Shown piece after piece: positions 38,201-47,368 of a stretch of DNA of 64,000 nucleotides. Each line of letters begins with the position of its first letter. The stretch's first letter is position 1. The notes below the pieces were generated by a model. The model was not told where the DNA came from. It did no database searches and saw only the letters and a list, made by a program, of their open reading frames with translations. Source of the DNA: Cyanidium caldarium (Eukaryota > Rhodophyta > Bangiophyceae > Cyanidiales > Cyanidiaceae); assembly GCA_026184775.1 (NCBI GenBank), contig JANCYW010000004.1, positions 248,001-312,000 on the forward strand, read 5' to 3'. Made by a program: the position numbers and the translations under genes.

Positions 38201-39003
38201 AGCGGTGTTTTCGGGTGCGGGCGCATCGTCTGCTGCAGCAGCTGTTCGGCGGTCGTCACGGCGATGCAGCAACGCTCAGATGGGAGTCCACGCAGGCGGC
38301 GATAGAGGGTGCGTTCGAAGCGCAGGACGATGCACAGACATTCGCATTGTTGCGGCAGGCACTCAACGCGACGAACCACGTAGCTGCTGAGGAGGCGGAG
38401 ACGACGCCAGCAGCGCTGTTGCGATGGGAGCTGGCGGTCTGGAGGTGCCACGGTCTGTGCATGGAGACGGCGCTCTTCCGCCAATGGCATCGCCCGGTGT
38501 CGCTACACCGGCTCTACTGGCAGCGCCTGTTTGGCACCGACGGTGCACTGCCGATAACGACGCTGGCCGAGGCGCTGTTGCAACTGGCACCGGATGCGCG
38601 GACACCCCTAGGTGCTGAGGACATGTGGCCGGTGGTGCCCGCTGGTTGGATGGCGTTGTTGGTGCGGGGTCTGGCGGGCGCGCGACGACGGCAAACGGCC
38701 GCGCAGACGTTTGTGCGACACCTGCACCGGGTGCTCACTACCAAGGCGGAAGTGGCCATTCCAGGCGGGCTGTCACCTTCGACAGCACCGACAATCTGGA
38801 GCGCAACGGTCGTCCTGCGCCTGTACGCGTGGTTGCTGGCGTTGGTGCGCGACTGGCCGGGACAACGAGCGGGTGACGTTGGCGACGTGCCCACGACAGC
38901 ACCGCCCGCTCCCGATATTCACAAATTGCCGCTGAGCGCCGATGAGCGTGGCCTCGCTCTCGCGATATACCGCGCCCTGCGCGATGCGCCGCCGGAGCCC
39001 TAG
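35269..39003 (+). CDS. Unknown 1244-residue, probably all-helical protein
   Basis: I do not recognise this family. The frame is open for 1244 codons without a break. It is rich in Ala, Leu, Trp and Cys and appears alpha-helical throughout, with no membrane segment, signal peptide or nucleotide-binding motif. Candidate helices include CVRAYEALWRGAWELGVAHP, LLLKRAEEDSVASAVRLAVS and VRHLHRVLTTKAEVAIPG. Such long helical proteins are often nucleoporins, tethering-complex or other scaffold subunits, but nothing here proves that. A CPPCDC stretch occurs near residue 890. The first 73 residues are low-complexity and Arg-rich, so the ATG at 35488 is an alternative start. It diverges from the GTE gene, leaving only 137 bp between them if the first ATG is used. 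Confidence 0.6.
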   Translation: MPIDAGLHALARATPTQPAPSPAAPAECQIASFPYETARNRNRARWRRNERAIDRQWPARGARLKSDALHRRPMGAEGVSGGNNLRHHADDRIREWRALVVGECEEEDAENRGGAPKLAGRAVASAGQRLRRGDAEPPPGRDCWSRILQVSVSVTVRKWLHTNAALRERAWCWAGRAGWRSVSDWDGSWTRVQALQFSSVVDVLCGAPLCNVSECALEWEEGVAAETFASEGPVSRGNVGAAARTVEAAPTALVESVDEHALPFAECVRAYEALWRGAWELGVAHPEANSRQHQGSQGCGNLGDCSELARALHIVLLAPRRIALMQPPAPAGLPSKRYRASDGSPASRRRALSYRRSPLAMLAAALAALRWGHSDATTCSGAVEGHTVEHLKWQLATDLMTLWRSEGNVDGAEAVASWLQAAASSANSVAVAHCSPLSPSVTRLLSALLPGLVFDLRCTLAPAAARGTCASTPAQCWLESIAADMYTLADHLIYTLDQGVAPGGEVPPCSMAALVPHLQSVRQLAADYAAAAAVAAASDATACLPGATDSDLAWSLRSTLGGVVSPNGVVPDAEGSPCLSPSASISVDHSAYLLLKRAEEDSVASAVRLAVSIQRRDPSLWRELHRALASTAFSASSIAWTPSTRYRLLSEVERLDASLSATHSVVVPLPTSMTDTDGETLAPTLRMYLAAFRQEHFEKATLPPTTIDSMPCGGLRLRRPDLRHVVRLLFLKPVQAALAGKQHTSEPDWLAEAGWSDSLMPAMPGAWGMAPALAASMETGAARAPLMQALREFREWISPSAASAAVRESVDCLLAHEAGSDMADGTFEDGCRALQAALEVLAEYGAASEMEALSPFTACGRREWGTLLVFDEELVSRMFCGCPPCDCSAAVASAADTRRRLGRSLTLVERLLPFLAGAVPPRVASSADTIECTPGDHALDVSSAVYIAADMLRCRLLWVYLRATHVWCSDAALSGCGERCFRVRAHRLLQQLFGGRHGDAATLRWESTQAAIEGAFEAQDDAQTFALLRQALNATNHVAAEEAETTPAALLRWELAVWRCHGLCMETALFRQWHRPVSLHRLYWQRLFGTDGALPITTLAEALLQLAPDARTPLGAEDMWPVVPAGWMALLVRGLAGARRRQTAAQTFVRHLHRVLTTKAEVAIPGGLSPSTAPTIWSATVVLRLYAWLLALVRDWPGQRAGDVGDVPTTAPPAPDIHKLPLSADERGLALAIYRALRDAPPEP

Positions 39004-39207
39004 TCAGGGGGTGAGACGCAAGACCTGCCATTCCGACAATCACCAGTGCCGTCCACAACGTGTCACCGCTCCCATAACCCATCTTCACCCGTCTGCTTTA
39101 CATCACCGGGAACCGCTGCGGTGTCGATCGACGGGACACCGACTCCTACTGGCGTCTCTGCGGCATTCACCGCCATGGCGAACAACCACCGCCGCTCCCC
39201 GAGACAT

Positions 39208-41154
39208 TCACTCTCCGTGCGCATGTACGCTCGACGTCATCTCGCGCCACACCTTGCGCATCGCCGACTGCTTCTGCACTCCCGCATCCCACAGCGCGTC
39301 CACCGCCCGCCAGCACGTCCGCCAGCCCCATCGCGCCAGCGGATCCACGTACGCCGCCAGGCCCATGCGCTCGTAGATGACAGAGGACACCACGTAAGTC
39401 GCGCTCAGCAACACCATCAGGGTGGCCAGCGCGCACAATCGGATGCGCAATCCGCTCCACATGCTGAACTTTTGCGGTCGACCCCGAGACGCCGCGCTGT
39501 CGGACGCCACTGCACGGCCGCCCGATTGAAGAAGTGACGGCGGCGGCGGCGGCGGCCGCCGTCGTCGCATACCCACCTCATCGCCGTGCGTTGGCGTCTC
39601 GGCCTCCTCCCCCTCCTCCACGGTGGTCAGCGACACCGGCGGCGGGGTGGGATATCGCGGCAGGCGCACCTCCGGCGAGCGCGATACCCCCAGGTGTGCA
39701 TCCAGCGTCCGCGCCAGCTGCGGTTGTGAGGGTGCGTGCGCAGCTTCCAGCCGCCGTTTCAACTGGTACGCCAGCGCGGTCTGGCGGTGTTCGCGAAACT
39801 TGGGGCTGATCTGGTGTCGCTTCAGAAAGCCGTCCCAGTTGGTCTCGATCAGGCCGGCGCGCTCGCATATCAGGCGCTTGACGCGGTTGGCGAACTCGGT
39901 GGGCGACTCGTCCGGTTGCAACTCTTGCGGCTCCAAATAGTACACGTCGCAGAGCACCGCCCACGAGGTCATCAGCCCGAACAGATGCGCCAGGAACGAC
40001 TGGCGGTTGCTGTTCCAATACACATCCGCGTACTGCTTCTGGTACTTGATGGCCACCGGGTAGACGCGCGCGCCCAACTCGAAACTGCCCTTTTTGAACA
40101 TGATACAGTACTTGTTGTTCACACAGGTGCCCTCGGGGAACACCAACGTCGGTTCGTTGGCGCCGTCCGCCACGTGCGCGCGCAACATCCGCTGCACGAT
40201 GCGGCGGTCGCGCCCCTCTTCTCGGTCGAACCACACGTGGTTCTGTACCCGACTCAGCAGGTCCTGCAGCTTGCCGGCGATGCCGCCGTGTCGTTGCCCG
40301 ATGGCGGAGAACGGATAGTCCTTGATCATGACGATCAGGTCGACGGGCGAGGTGTGGTTGGCCACGTAGATCTGATTCGGCCGCCGCGTCGGCCGCTTGC
40401 CGTGATAGCGCACCAGGCCGCTCCACGAGGCCACAAAAGTGGACGCCAGGAACACGATCAGCTGTTTCTGCAGGACTGTGTGCAGCGTCCAGCGGCGGGG
40501 CACCAGCAGCTCCACCAACAGAAATGACACGGTGAAAATGGTGAGGCCGGCGCTGAAACTCACCAGTCGCAGCGGGAACAGTATACAATAGCGTACGAAG
40601 ATGCTTAGCAGCAGGAACGGCACCATCCACCACTGCAACGGGCCGCGCAGACTGCGCACCATGAAATTCCACACCGGCGGCGGCTCCGACTCGAAACAGC
40701 GCGTCAGGGTGTCGCCGACGATAGCCTCCAGCGCCTCGTTGATGACCGGTAGCACGTCGTCCACGCTCAACAGCAATGTACCCGGGCGCCGCGGCGGCCG
40801 TGCGGTGGCCGCCGCTGGATCGGTCGTCGATCCCGCCACCACATCGTACACCCCGCCGATAGCGTCGTACGCCTCCCACTCGCCCAGACCGCCCAACTCC
40901 AACTCCGAGTTGATGCGCTTCAACCGACGCGCCAACTGCTGGGTGCTGCCACCGTTCGCCGGTGCGCCACCACCGCCACCACTGCCCCGGCCGTTCAGCC
41001 CGCCGCCGTCCTCGCCCGGCCTGCCCGCGGCATCCGCGCGCAGCTCCCGGTGCCGTCGATGCGTCGCCTCCGACCCATATAGCACTTTGGCCGCCAAATC
41101 CAAGCACCAGATGTACCCGTTCCTCAAAAGCGACCAGTTTCGCACGAATAGCAT
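39208..41154 (-). CDS. GPAT9: ER glycerol-3-phosphate acyltransferase (GPAT9/GPAT3-4 type)
   Basis: Adds a fatty acyl group from acyl-CoA to the sn-1 position of glycerol 3-phosphate, the first step of ER glycerolipid and oil synthesis. The 648-residue product has two or three membrane segments (MVPFLLLSIFVRYCILFPL; LVSFSAGLTIFTVSFLLVEL) before a PlsC acyltransferase domain: IYVANHTSPVDLIVM (H-x4-D catalytic motif), NHVWFDREEGRDRR, LVFPEGTCVNNKYCIMFKK and VYPVAIKYQKQYADVYWNSN. The FPEGTCxNN...FKKGSFELGA and VYPVAIKY blocks are those of GPAT3/4/9 rather than LPAAT. A C-terminal extension of about 150 residues carries a proline run and one more membrane segment (LCALATLMVLLSATYVVSSV), not usual for the family. 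The frame extends upstream to a TTG; the ATG at 41154 starts the conserved hydrophobic N-terminus. Confidence 0.92.
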   Translation of the reverse strand: MLFVRNWSLLRNGYIWCLDLAAKVLYGSEATHRRHRELRADAAGRPGEDGGGLNGRGSGGGGGAPANGGSTQQLARRLKRINSELELGGLGEWEAYDAIGGVYDVVAGSTTDPAAATARPPRRPGTLLLSVDDVLPVINEALEAIVGDTLTRCFESEPPPVWNFMVRSLRGPLQWWMVPFLLLSIFVRYCILFPLRLVSFSAGLTIFTVSFLLVELLVPRRWTLHTVLQKQLIVFLASTFVASWSGLVRYHGKRPTRRPNQIYVANHTSPVDLIVMIKDYPFSAIGQRHGGIAGKLQDLLSRVQNHVWFDREEGRDRRIVQRMLRAHVADGANEPTLVFPEGTCVNNKYCIMFKKGSFELGARVYPVAIKYQKQYADVYWNSNRQSFLAHLFGLMTSWAVLCDVYYLEPQELQPDESPTEFANRVKRLICERAGLIETNWDGFLKRHQISPKFREHRQTALAYQLKRRLEAAHAPSQPQLARTLDAHLGVSRSPEVRLPRYPTPPPVSLTTVEEGEEAETPTHGDEVGMRRRRPPPPPPSLLQSGGRAVASDSAASRGRPQKFSMWSGLRIRLCALATLMVLLSATYVVSSVIYERMGLAAYVDPLARWGWRTCWRAVDALWDAGVQKQSAMRKVWREMTSSVHAHGE

Positions 41155-41489
41155 GCCCTCATACGCCGCCGTCGCTGAGAAATGTGGTGGTCGATGCGTT
41201 CGACCAGGTAGTTTGGGAACCGAAAAATCGCCAACAAAGTGCGCGCGGCCGACGCGATCGCGCACCGAAAATCTGGAGCACGAACGCGAACGTGCCAAAC
41301 GGGAATGAGGCACGGCGGAGGAGGGGAGAGCAAAGAGGGCGGTTGCGGGAAAGGATGCATATAGGTCTGATGAACGACTTTGGCAGAGTGGCATGTGGGC
41401 CTGTCGATGATTCGAGCTGCTTGGCCAGTTGGAATGCCATAGGAGACTGGGCGACAAGCCGCCCATTTCTCGTCCTCGGCTTGCTCAGG
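41155..41489. promoter_or_regulatory. Intergenic region upstream of GPAT9
   Basis: This 335-bp stretch lies between two minus-strand genes. The GPAT9 frame stays open upstream through most of it but without an ATG that gives a plausible N-terminus other than a low-complexity one. No other element was recognised. Confidence 0.4.
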
Positions 41490-42641
41490 TTATCCCGCCG
41501 GCGGGGAGACGCTCTTGGGCTCGTGGGAGTGGGTCAGATCGCCGGCGTTCCGCGCGTGTCGCTGTCGAATCTGACTGCCCACGCCCTCCCATATGGCTAG
41601 CGCTTGGGTGATGACGCCGCGCGCATCGGCCACGTTGGCGGGCACGACCAGCGTGGTGCCCTCTTTGGCCAGGTTGGCCAGCGCTTGTACGTACTGTTCG
41701 GCGACGCGCAACGCCACGGCGTCGCTGCCGCCCTGTTGATGCATCTCGGCGGCCACCATGCGGATGGCGTCAGCGGTGGCGCGGGCGCGCACCAGAATCG
41801 CCTCGGCCTCGCCGGTGGCCCGATTGATCTGCTCCAGTTTCAGCGCCTCCGAGTTGAGGATGGTGGCGCGCTTCTGACCCTCGGCCACGTTGATCTCCGA
41901 CTCTTTCTCGCCCTCCGAGTCCAGAATCTGCGCTCGTTTCCGCCGTTCCGCCTCCGCCTGCAGCTCCATTGCTTTGCGCACGTTGGCCGGTGGACTGATA
42001 TCCCGAATCTCGTACCGCAGACACTGCATACCCCACGCAAACGCCGCCTCGTTGATGCTGTTCACGATGCGCGTGTTGAGCACTTCGCGCTCCTCGAACG
42101 TCTTGTCCAGCGTCAGTTTGCCCAACTCGGAGCGCATGGTGGTCTGCGCCAGCAGCGTCAGCGCCAAGTACGGGTCCTCGACGCCGTACGACGCCTTGGC
42201 CGCGTCCACCACCCGCGCATACAACACCCCGTCGATGGCGATGGTCACATTGTCGCGGGTGATGGCGGTCTGCGAGTTGATCGGAATGGCCTCCTCCTTC
42301 AGCGAGTGCGTGAACGCCACCTTGTCCACCAACGGAATCAGAAAATGCAGCCCGGGATCCAACACCCGATGGAAACGACCAAACCGCTGCACGATGTACG
42401 CGTGCTGTTGCGGCACGATGATCAATCCAAAGTGCACCAAGCCGCGCCGCCGCCCACCGGCCATGTAGGAGGCGCTGCGAGCGCCAGGCACGCCCAACGT
42501 GGCCAGCGACGGCTGCGCCGCCCGCGTCCGCAGCCAACCGGCATAGCCTGACCGCAACAGACCGCCAGCCACTCCCGCGGCAGTGATGCCACCGGCAGCC
42601 GCGCCAAGCCGTCGTGAAACTATCCGCGCTGCCGCAGACAT
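41490..42641 (-). CDS. SLP2: Mitochondrial stomatin-like protein 2 (SLP2)
   Basis: SLP2 is an SPFH/prohibitin-domain scaffold of the inner mitochondrial membrane that binds cardiolipin and organises proteases and respiratory complexes. The 383-residue product starts with a basic, Ala/Gly-rich presequence (MSAAARIVSRRLGAAAGGIT). The SPFH domain follows from about 70 to 250: GLIIVPQQHAYIVQRFGRFH, LDPGLHFLIPLVDKVAFTHS, INSQTAITRDNVTIAIDGVL, YGVEDPYLALTLLAQTTMRS, LGKLTLDKTFEEREVLN and QCLRYEIRDISPP. A coiled-coil rich in Glu and Ala (MELQAEAERRKRAQILDSEG onward) and a short tail complete it. There is no N-terminal hairpin of the plasma-membrane stomatin kind, which supports SLP2. Length and start are normal. 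Confidence 0.95.
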   Translation of the reverse strand: MSAAARIVSRRLGAAAGGITAAGVAGGLLRSGYAGWLRTRAAQPSLATLGVPGARSASYMAGGRRRGLVHFGLIIVPQQHAYIVQRFGRFHRVLDPGLHFLIPLVDKVAFTHSLKEEAIPINSQTAITRDNVTIAIDGVLYARVVDAAKASYGVEDPYLALTLLAQTTMRSELGKLTLDKTFEEREVLNTRIVNSINEAAFAWGMQCLRYEIRDISPPANVRKAMELQAEAERRKRAQILDSEGEKESEINVAEGQKRATILNSEALKLEQINRATGEAEAILVRARATADAIRMVAAEMHQQGGSDAVALRVAEQYVQALANLAKEGTTLVVPANVADARGVITQALAIWEGVGSQIRQRHARNAGDLTHSHEPKSVSPPAG

Positions 42642-43063
42642 GGATAGTCGTCCGGCCCAACTCAGACGGTCTCCACGCCGATCAGCCCTAGCATGAAATA
42701 AGCGATCCGGTGTCGTTCACGTCAGTGGCCCTCGCGTCTCCGCATGTGACGCCCCGTGATCGGGAGAGCACCGAGAGTGCCCGGCGATGAGCACCGCGGC
42801 CTCGGAATGGCCGCTGCGGACGAGAATCGCGCGGGCGTCTTCCGCGGGCAAGCACTCCAGGCAGGCCGGAACGAACGGGTTTCGTTATGGTGGACGACCG
42901 CAGAGGCCGTCGGGGGGCACTTGAACTGGAGGAAAAACTTTTAGGAGGCACACTCCAGGGCGATACACCGGTGGGTGTTGCCTCGGCGCTGTATCCGACG
43001 GCGCGGATATCCCGATTCTCGCTCGATGCTCAACTCGCCAGCTGCTCGTGCCATTTCCTGCAC
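42642..43063. promoter_or_regulatory. Intergenic region upstream of SLP2
   Basis: This 422-bp gap lies between the SLP2 start and the calmodulin stop, both on the minus strand. It should contain the SLP2 promoter and calmodulin 3' UTR. Short frames of under 90 codons occur on both strands and look like shadows. Confidence 0.4.
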
Positions 43064-43607
43064 TCAGGTCGCCTGTTGTTCCCAGTGCAACAGTTTGGCA
43101 AATTCGGCGTAATCGATCGAGCCGTCTCCGTCCAGGTCTGCCTCGCGGATCATCTCCTGCACCTCTTCAGGGGATAGTTGCTCGCCCAGCTTGGCCATCA
43201 CCAGCTGCAGCTCCTCGGCGCTGATCTTGCCGTCGTTGTTCTTGTCGAACATGGCGAACGCCTCTCTCACCTCCTCCTCTGCGTCCGCGTCTTTCAGCTG
43301 GCGCGACATGAGGGACAGAAATTCGGAAAAGTCGATGGTGCCCGACCGATCCGCATCCACCTCGGCCACCATGTCCTGCAACTGCCGCTCCGTCGGGGTC
43401 TGCCCCAGCGAGCGCATGATCGTGCCCAACTCTTTGACGGTTATCTTGCCGTCGCCATCGCGGTCGAACAGCTTGAACGCCTCCTCGAACCTGTTCCGCG
43501 TCGTCTCCGCGCCGCCGGTTAGTTGCGTTCCCGTGCCCTGAATCGCCCATCCCCTCCCTCGACCAACCCACTTGCTCAGCAGTCTCCTCCGCCGAGAGCG
43601 ACTCCAT
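43064..43607 (-). CDS. CAM: Calmodulin (one predicted short intron)
   Basis: Calmodulin is the cytosolic Ca2+ sensor with four EF hands. The loops seen are [36 protein letters not shown] and [12 protein letters not shown], each with the Asp/Asn and Glu ligands at the right places. [13 protein letters not shown] and [15 protein letters not shown] are close to canonical calmodulin. The frame that encodes these has no ATG before a stop upstream. In another frame, 43572-43607 encodes [12 protein letters not shown], which resembles a calmodulin N-terminus, and a GT...AG intron (43505-43571) joins the two in phase. The coding sequence is therefore proposed as two exons, 43607-43572 and 43504-43064, giving about 158 residues. 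The splice borders are inferred. A calmodulin-like sensor rather than calmodulin itself is possible, since the C-terminus ([14 protein letters not shown]) is unusual. Confidence 0.85.
43505..43571 (-). other. Predicted 67-nt spliceosomal intron in calmodulin
   Basis: On the minus strand the segment begins gtgggt and ends gcggag. It contains actaac, a strong match to the TACTAAC-type branch site, ending 13 nt before the 3' border. It separates phase-0 codons (CAA before, ACG after), so splicing joins the ATG-bearing exon to the four-EF-hand frame. A 3' border at the aacag further downstream would put the frame out of register with this 5' site. The 5' site is not perfectly consensus, and transcript evidence would be decisive. 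Confidence 0.6.
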
Positions 43608-43946
43608 CACACTGCACGCTCGTGAACTGGTCACGGCGCTGTGATGGCGCTGTCGAACCGTTGCGCCCTCGATACGCCCTCTGGCCCCCGACGACAGCGA
43701 TGGAATGTGCCTGCGCGCAATCCCGCGGCACGGGCGCCTCTCGGGCGCGCTGGCCGCCCGGCTTCGGATACACGCGGGTGCATCTGTTGTAAAGGCGCTC
43801 TGGCCGCGTGCGAGCGACAGCGGAGGGTGTCACGACACAGCAGACGATGCCTGTGGTGGTCGACAGGGGAGCGCCAGGCGTAGCGGACTACAAGTTCAAG
43901 CGAATCGGGACTCTAGCGAGGGGTGCGGTCGGCGCGGTGGGCAGCG
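43608..43946. promoter_or_regulatory. Divergent promoter region between calmodulin and the PAM2 protein
   Basis: This 339-bp gap lies between diverging genes. Frames seen are short shadows. No repeat or RNA gene was recognised. Confidence 0.4.
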
Positions 43947-46262
43947 ATGGAGACGGGCCGCGGCGTGGGCGAGCGGAAGGAGACGTTCAGGCGTGAGGAA
44001 CACGACGGAAATGCCACGGAGCGGGAGGGTGATGCTGGGGAACGAGCGGAGCTGGCGGGAGGTGATCGCGGCGTGGAGAGTGCCGGTGGTGTCGGCGCGG
44101 TGGGAGGTGGGGAAATGGCGTTGAGGGCGGCGCCGTCCACAATCGATGGACAAGCGGTTGCGGGGAGCGGTGGCAACACGGCGGCGCCCAATTATCGAGC
44201 GGTGGCAGCACCGACACGGCACCGTGCCGAAGACCGCGAGGCGATGGCGACCAAGCGACTGCAAGTGCTGGGCCGCGGCGGGCGATTGGTGGGGCGCTCC
44301 GGCGCGTCGGCAAGTGCGTCGCCGCCCGTGTCGGACAGCGAGTCTTCAGTGCCAACAAGGACGGCAACCGCCAATACTACCGGTGCTGGTTCCTCATCGG
44401 CGGTGTCCGTTCCCAAGACGGCGCTGACCGGTGCGGCTGCCAAACCCCTGCGCAGCGGACCATCGGCGTCCGACGCGACCACGGCGCCTGCCCGCCCGCC
44501 GGCACCGGCTGGACGGCGGCAGCAACTGGAGCGTTTGGGCGACTTCCCGGCGCTGGTGCGCCCAACGACCACTGGCGGCAGTACCACAGCGCCGTCGGAG
44601 GCAGCATCGCAGCGGCCGCGACCATCGAGTGCCGGCGAGCGGCACGACAGCACATCGTCCACCTCCGCCGCAACGCAGCCGCTGGTGGTGCGCCAGAGGC
44701 GCACCGGTGCCATGGGACTGTCCGACTGGACCGAAGACCCCGACGAGGAGATGAACTTTGACATGCCGTTGGATGTGGGCGAGCTGCTGCTGGAGCCGAC
44801 CAAGCCCTCCTCGTCGGCGGCACCGGCAGCTGGTGACGAGAAAACGCATCATGACACTGCGCGTGCCAAGGATGAGGTGGAGTGGACGGATATCCAAGAC
44901 GACAGCGCTGGCGGAGAGGAGGCGGCGCGCCCGGCGGATGTCGTGCAGGAGGCCGGCGGACCGGCGGTAACCACCTCCGCCGCAGCGGAGGACCCGTTGC
45001 AGCGAGTGGCCCGCGAGTTGCGCTTTCTGGAGGAGCAGAAGGACATCATGAAACGCAAGGCAGAGGAGCGAGCGCGGCAACGGCGCGAGGAAGAGGAACG
45101 CCTGGAGCAGGAGCAAAAAGAGCGGGCAATGCGCAAGCTGCACGAACTGGAGGAGCGACTGGCGGCGAAGCGGACGGCCGAGACAGAGCAGCGGCAGCAG
45201 CAGCAGCAGCAACTGCGAGGTGGTGCTAACGGAGCGAGCGAAGCAAGCACGGCCGACAACACCCACGGCATGGGACGTTATACTGCAGCCAATGCTGGGC
45301 GCGGCCGGGCCTCCCGTACCGCGCACATTGCCCGTCTGGGCGGCACACAGGAGGCGTTTGGCAGTCGCGACCGCTACGCTCGTGGCGACCTATCACGCGG
45401 CGGCAAGCGCGACACCGGGACACCGTCAGCCGCAGAACCAGATCCCTCGGTGACTCGGCGGGGCATGTTTGAAGAGAGAGGCCCGCGGGCGACACCGCGC
45501 CCTCGGGACAGTGCTGGCGCGCCGCCCCGTCGAGGCGCCGCTGGCACTTCGCCCGGAGCGACCGCGCCCGCGTCCACCGCGGAATCGAGTCGTGACAACG
45601 CGTCCAACGCGCCCGGCAGCGCAGTTGCACGCGAGCGCCGCCGGGGCGACCCGCCGCGCATTGTGAACAAGGGACCGTTCTTGTGGCGGGTGCAAAACTC
45701 GATGCGCCCCGCGACACCGGGCGCTTCCGGTAACCACGACGACCGGGACGCGGCGCCGGGCACGGCGCTGTCGCCCCGTTGGCAGGCGCGTGCCATGGAG
45801 CGGCCCTCGTTTGAAGACATATCGCGGGCGTTCGCCGCCTCGTCGAGCGGCACCACGGCCGGCGCATCGCTCAGGGGATTCGGCTCGTCGTTTCCGCTCA
45901 GCGATGTGACCACCGAGGCGGCCGAGGGCGACAGCGCCGCCATGCACGCCGACGTCTCTGCGTCACGCAGCGCGCTGAGCGTCGCGAGCTTGTCGGAATC
46001 GGCGACCGCGGCGCCAGCGTTGAAGACGGACCCGGACACCAACGCCGAGGCGGACGCCGCCGTGAGCGTGCCTGCGCGCCCGCACATGCACTCCGACCTG
46101 CGTACCGATGCGCCGGAGTTTGTGCCGTCGACGTTTTTCGTGGGTGACGATGGCCAGTTTTTACCGTACGTCAGTGAATACGGATACATAGAGGTGCGCG
46201 AGGCGGCGGTGGTAGCGTCCACCGAGGCGGGGCGGACGGCGGGCGGCAAGTCGGCACCCGTT

Positions 46263-46294
<32 letters not shown>

Positions 46295-47321
46295 TCAGGT
46301 TGTCAGTCCAACGCGACAGCGTCAGGGTGAACGCGAGGCAGACGACGAAGACGACGAAGATTTGGCGGCGGCAGCGGTATCGTCGGCGTTGGGGGAGCGG
46401 CGGGCAGCTCGCGGCGGCCGCGGGGGCAAGCCGCGCACCGATCGTCACCCACATCCGCGGCCGAACGGCAAGGCGGAGGCGTTCCGTGGCCGCGGTCAGG
46501 AGGAGGCCGTCCAGAAAGCGGCCGGGGAGAGCAAGGTGGCGGCGCGCGATGCCAAACTCCGCAAGCCGGCGCCGCGGCACAAAAAACGCGCTGCCGCCCC
46601 GGCCGCCGAGCAACCGAATATCGAGGCGCTGACCGAGCAGCTGGCGTCGGCCAAGCTCGGCGATACGCCGACCTCGACGGTCGAGGGCACGCGGCAGACT
46701 CCGTCAGCGCACGGTGCGGCCGATGCATCCCACGGAGGCAACAACAACAACAACAACAACAACAGGAACGCGTACCGAAAACCGTCGAATGCGGCCGCTG
46801 CCGGCGAGCGCGCCGCGTCCCCGTCGAAGAGAGGCAAGGCGAGGACCAGAGTGAAATCGGCCAAAGGCGCCACAGAAACGACAACGGCGGGCACCAAAGC
46901 GGAAGCGCCCGATGACGAGGCGGCTGCGGCTGCGGCCGTTCCCGCCAAAGACAAGCCGCGGCGGAATCGTGGACGCGGTCACGCTACGCGTCCGCAGCAG
47001 CAACGGCCGGCGTCCGCTAAAGCGCCGACCGAAGAGGCGAGCAAGGCGGAGCTCCCACCGGGCAAGCGGGGGGATGGCGGTGGCGTTGCATCTGCAGCAC
47101 CGACATCCGATGGTGCTGACCGCGGCGACGACAGCGCTGCACCCACCGCATCTACGGATCCCGTTTTCACGACGGCGACGCACGCGCACAAGCCGCGATC
47201 GCACCAGCGGCGTCCGCCACCGTGGCGCGCTCGCGGCGGTTGTGGCGGACAGCGCGACGCGGCGGCACCGGAGGAGACCAAACGCGAGAAAGCCGCGGCC
47301 GCACCGACCGAGCCGTCGTGA
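43947..47321 (+). CDS. Large disordered protein with a PAM2 (poly(A)-binding protein-binding) motif
   Basis: The 1124-residue product is almost all low-complexity. In order it has an Ala/Thr/Ser-rich N-terminus, LGDFPALVRP near 200, an acidic WTEDPDEEMNFDMPLDVGEL near 260, a strongly charged coiled-coil around 350-420 (RKAEERARQRREEEERLEQ), RG-rich stretches, SDLRTDAPEFVPSTF at about 716, a proline run near 775, a polyasparagine run near 932, and basic Lys/Arg segments to the end. The motif at 716 fits the PAM2 consensus (x-L-x-x-x-A-x-E-F-x-P), which docks on the MLLE domain of poly(A)-binding protein, so an mRNA-related role is likely. The GDFPxL and Arg/Glu coiled-coil pieces recall PRRC2/BAT2 and plant MOS1, but only loosely. 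The frame extends to a GTG upstream; 43947 is the first ATG, and 44243 another option. Confidence 0.7.
46740..46763. repeat. (AAC)n trinucleotide run
   Basis: A perfect run of eight AAC units that encodes polyasparagine in the PAM2 protein. A complementary run occurs in the mitochondrial IF2 gene. Confidence 0.9.
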
Positions 47322-47368
47322 CGGGATTCGGGCGGGTGCAGGGGTCGCTCCGACGTGTCATCGGGCAT

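Noticed and set aside
45374-46249. 291-codon minus-strand frame
   Set aside because: Antisense to the PAM2 protein gene; the residues are Ala/Ser/Arg-rich without a domain. Many similar shadow frames occur under other genes.
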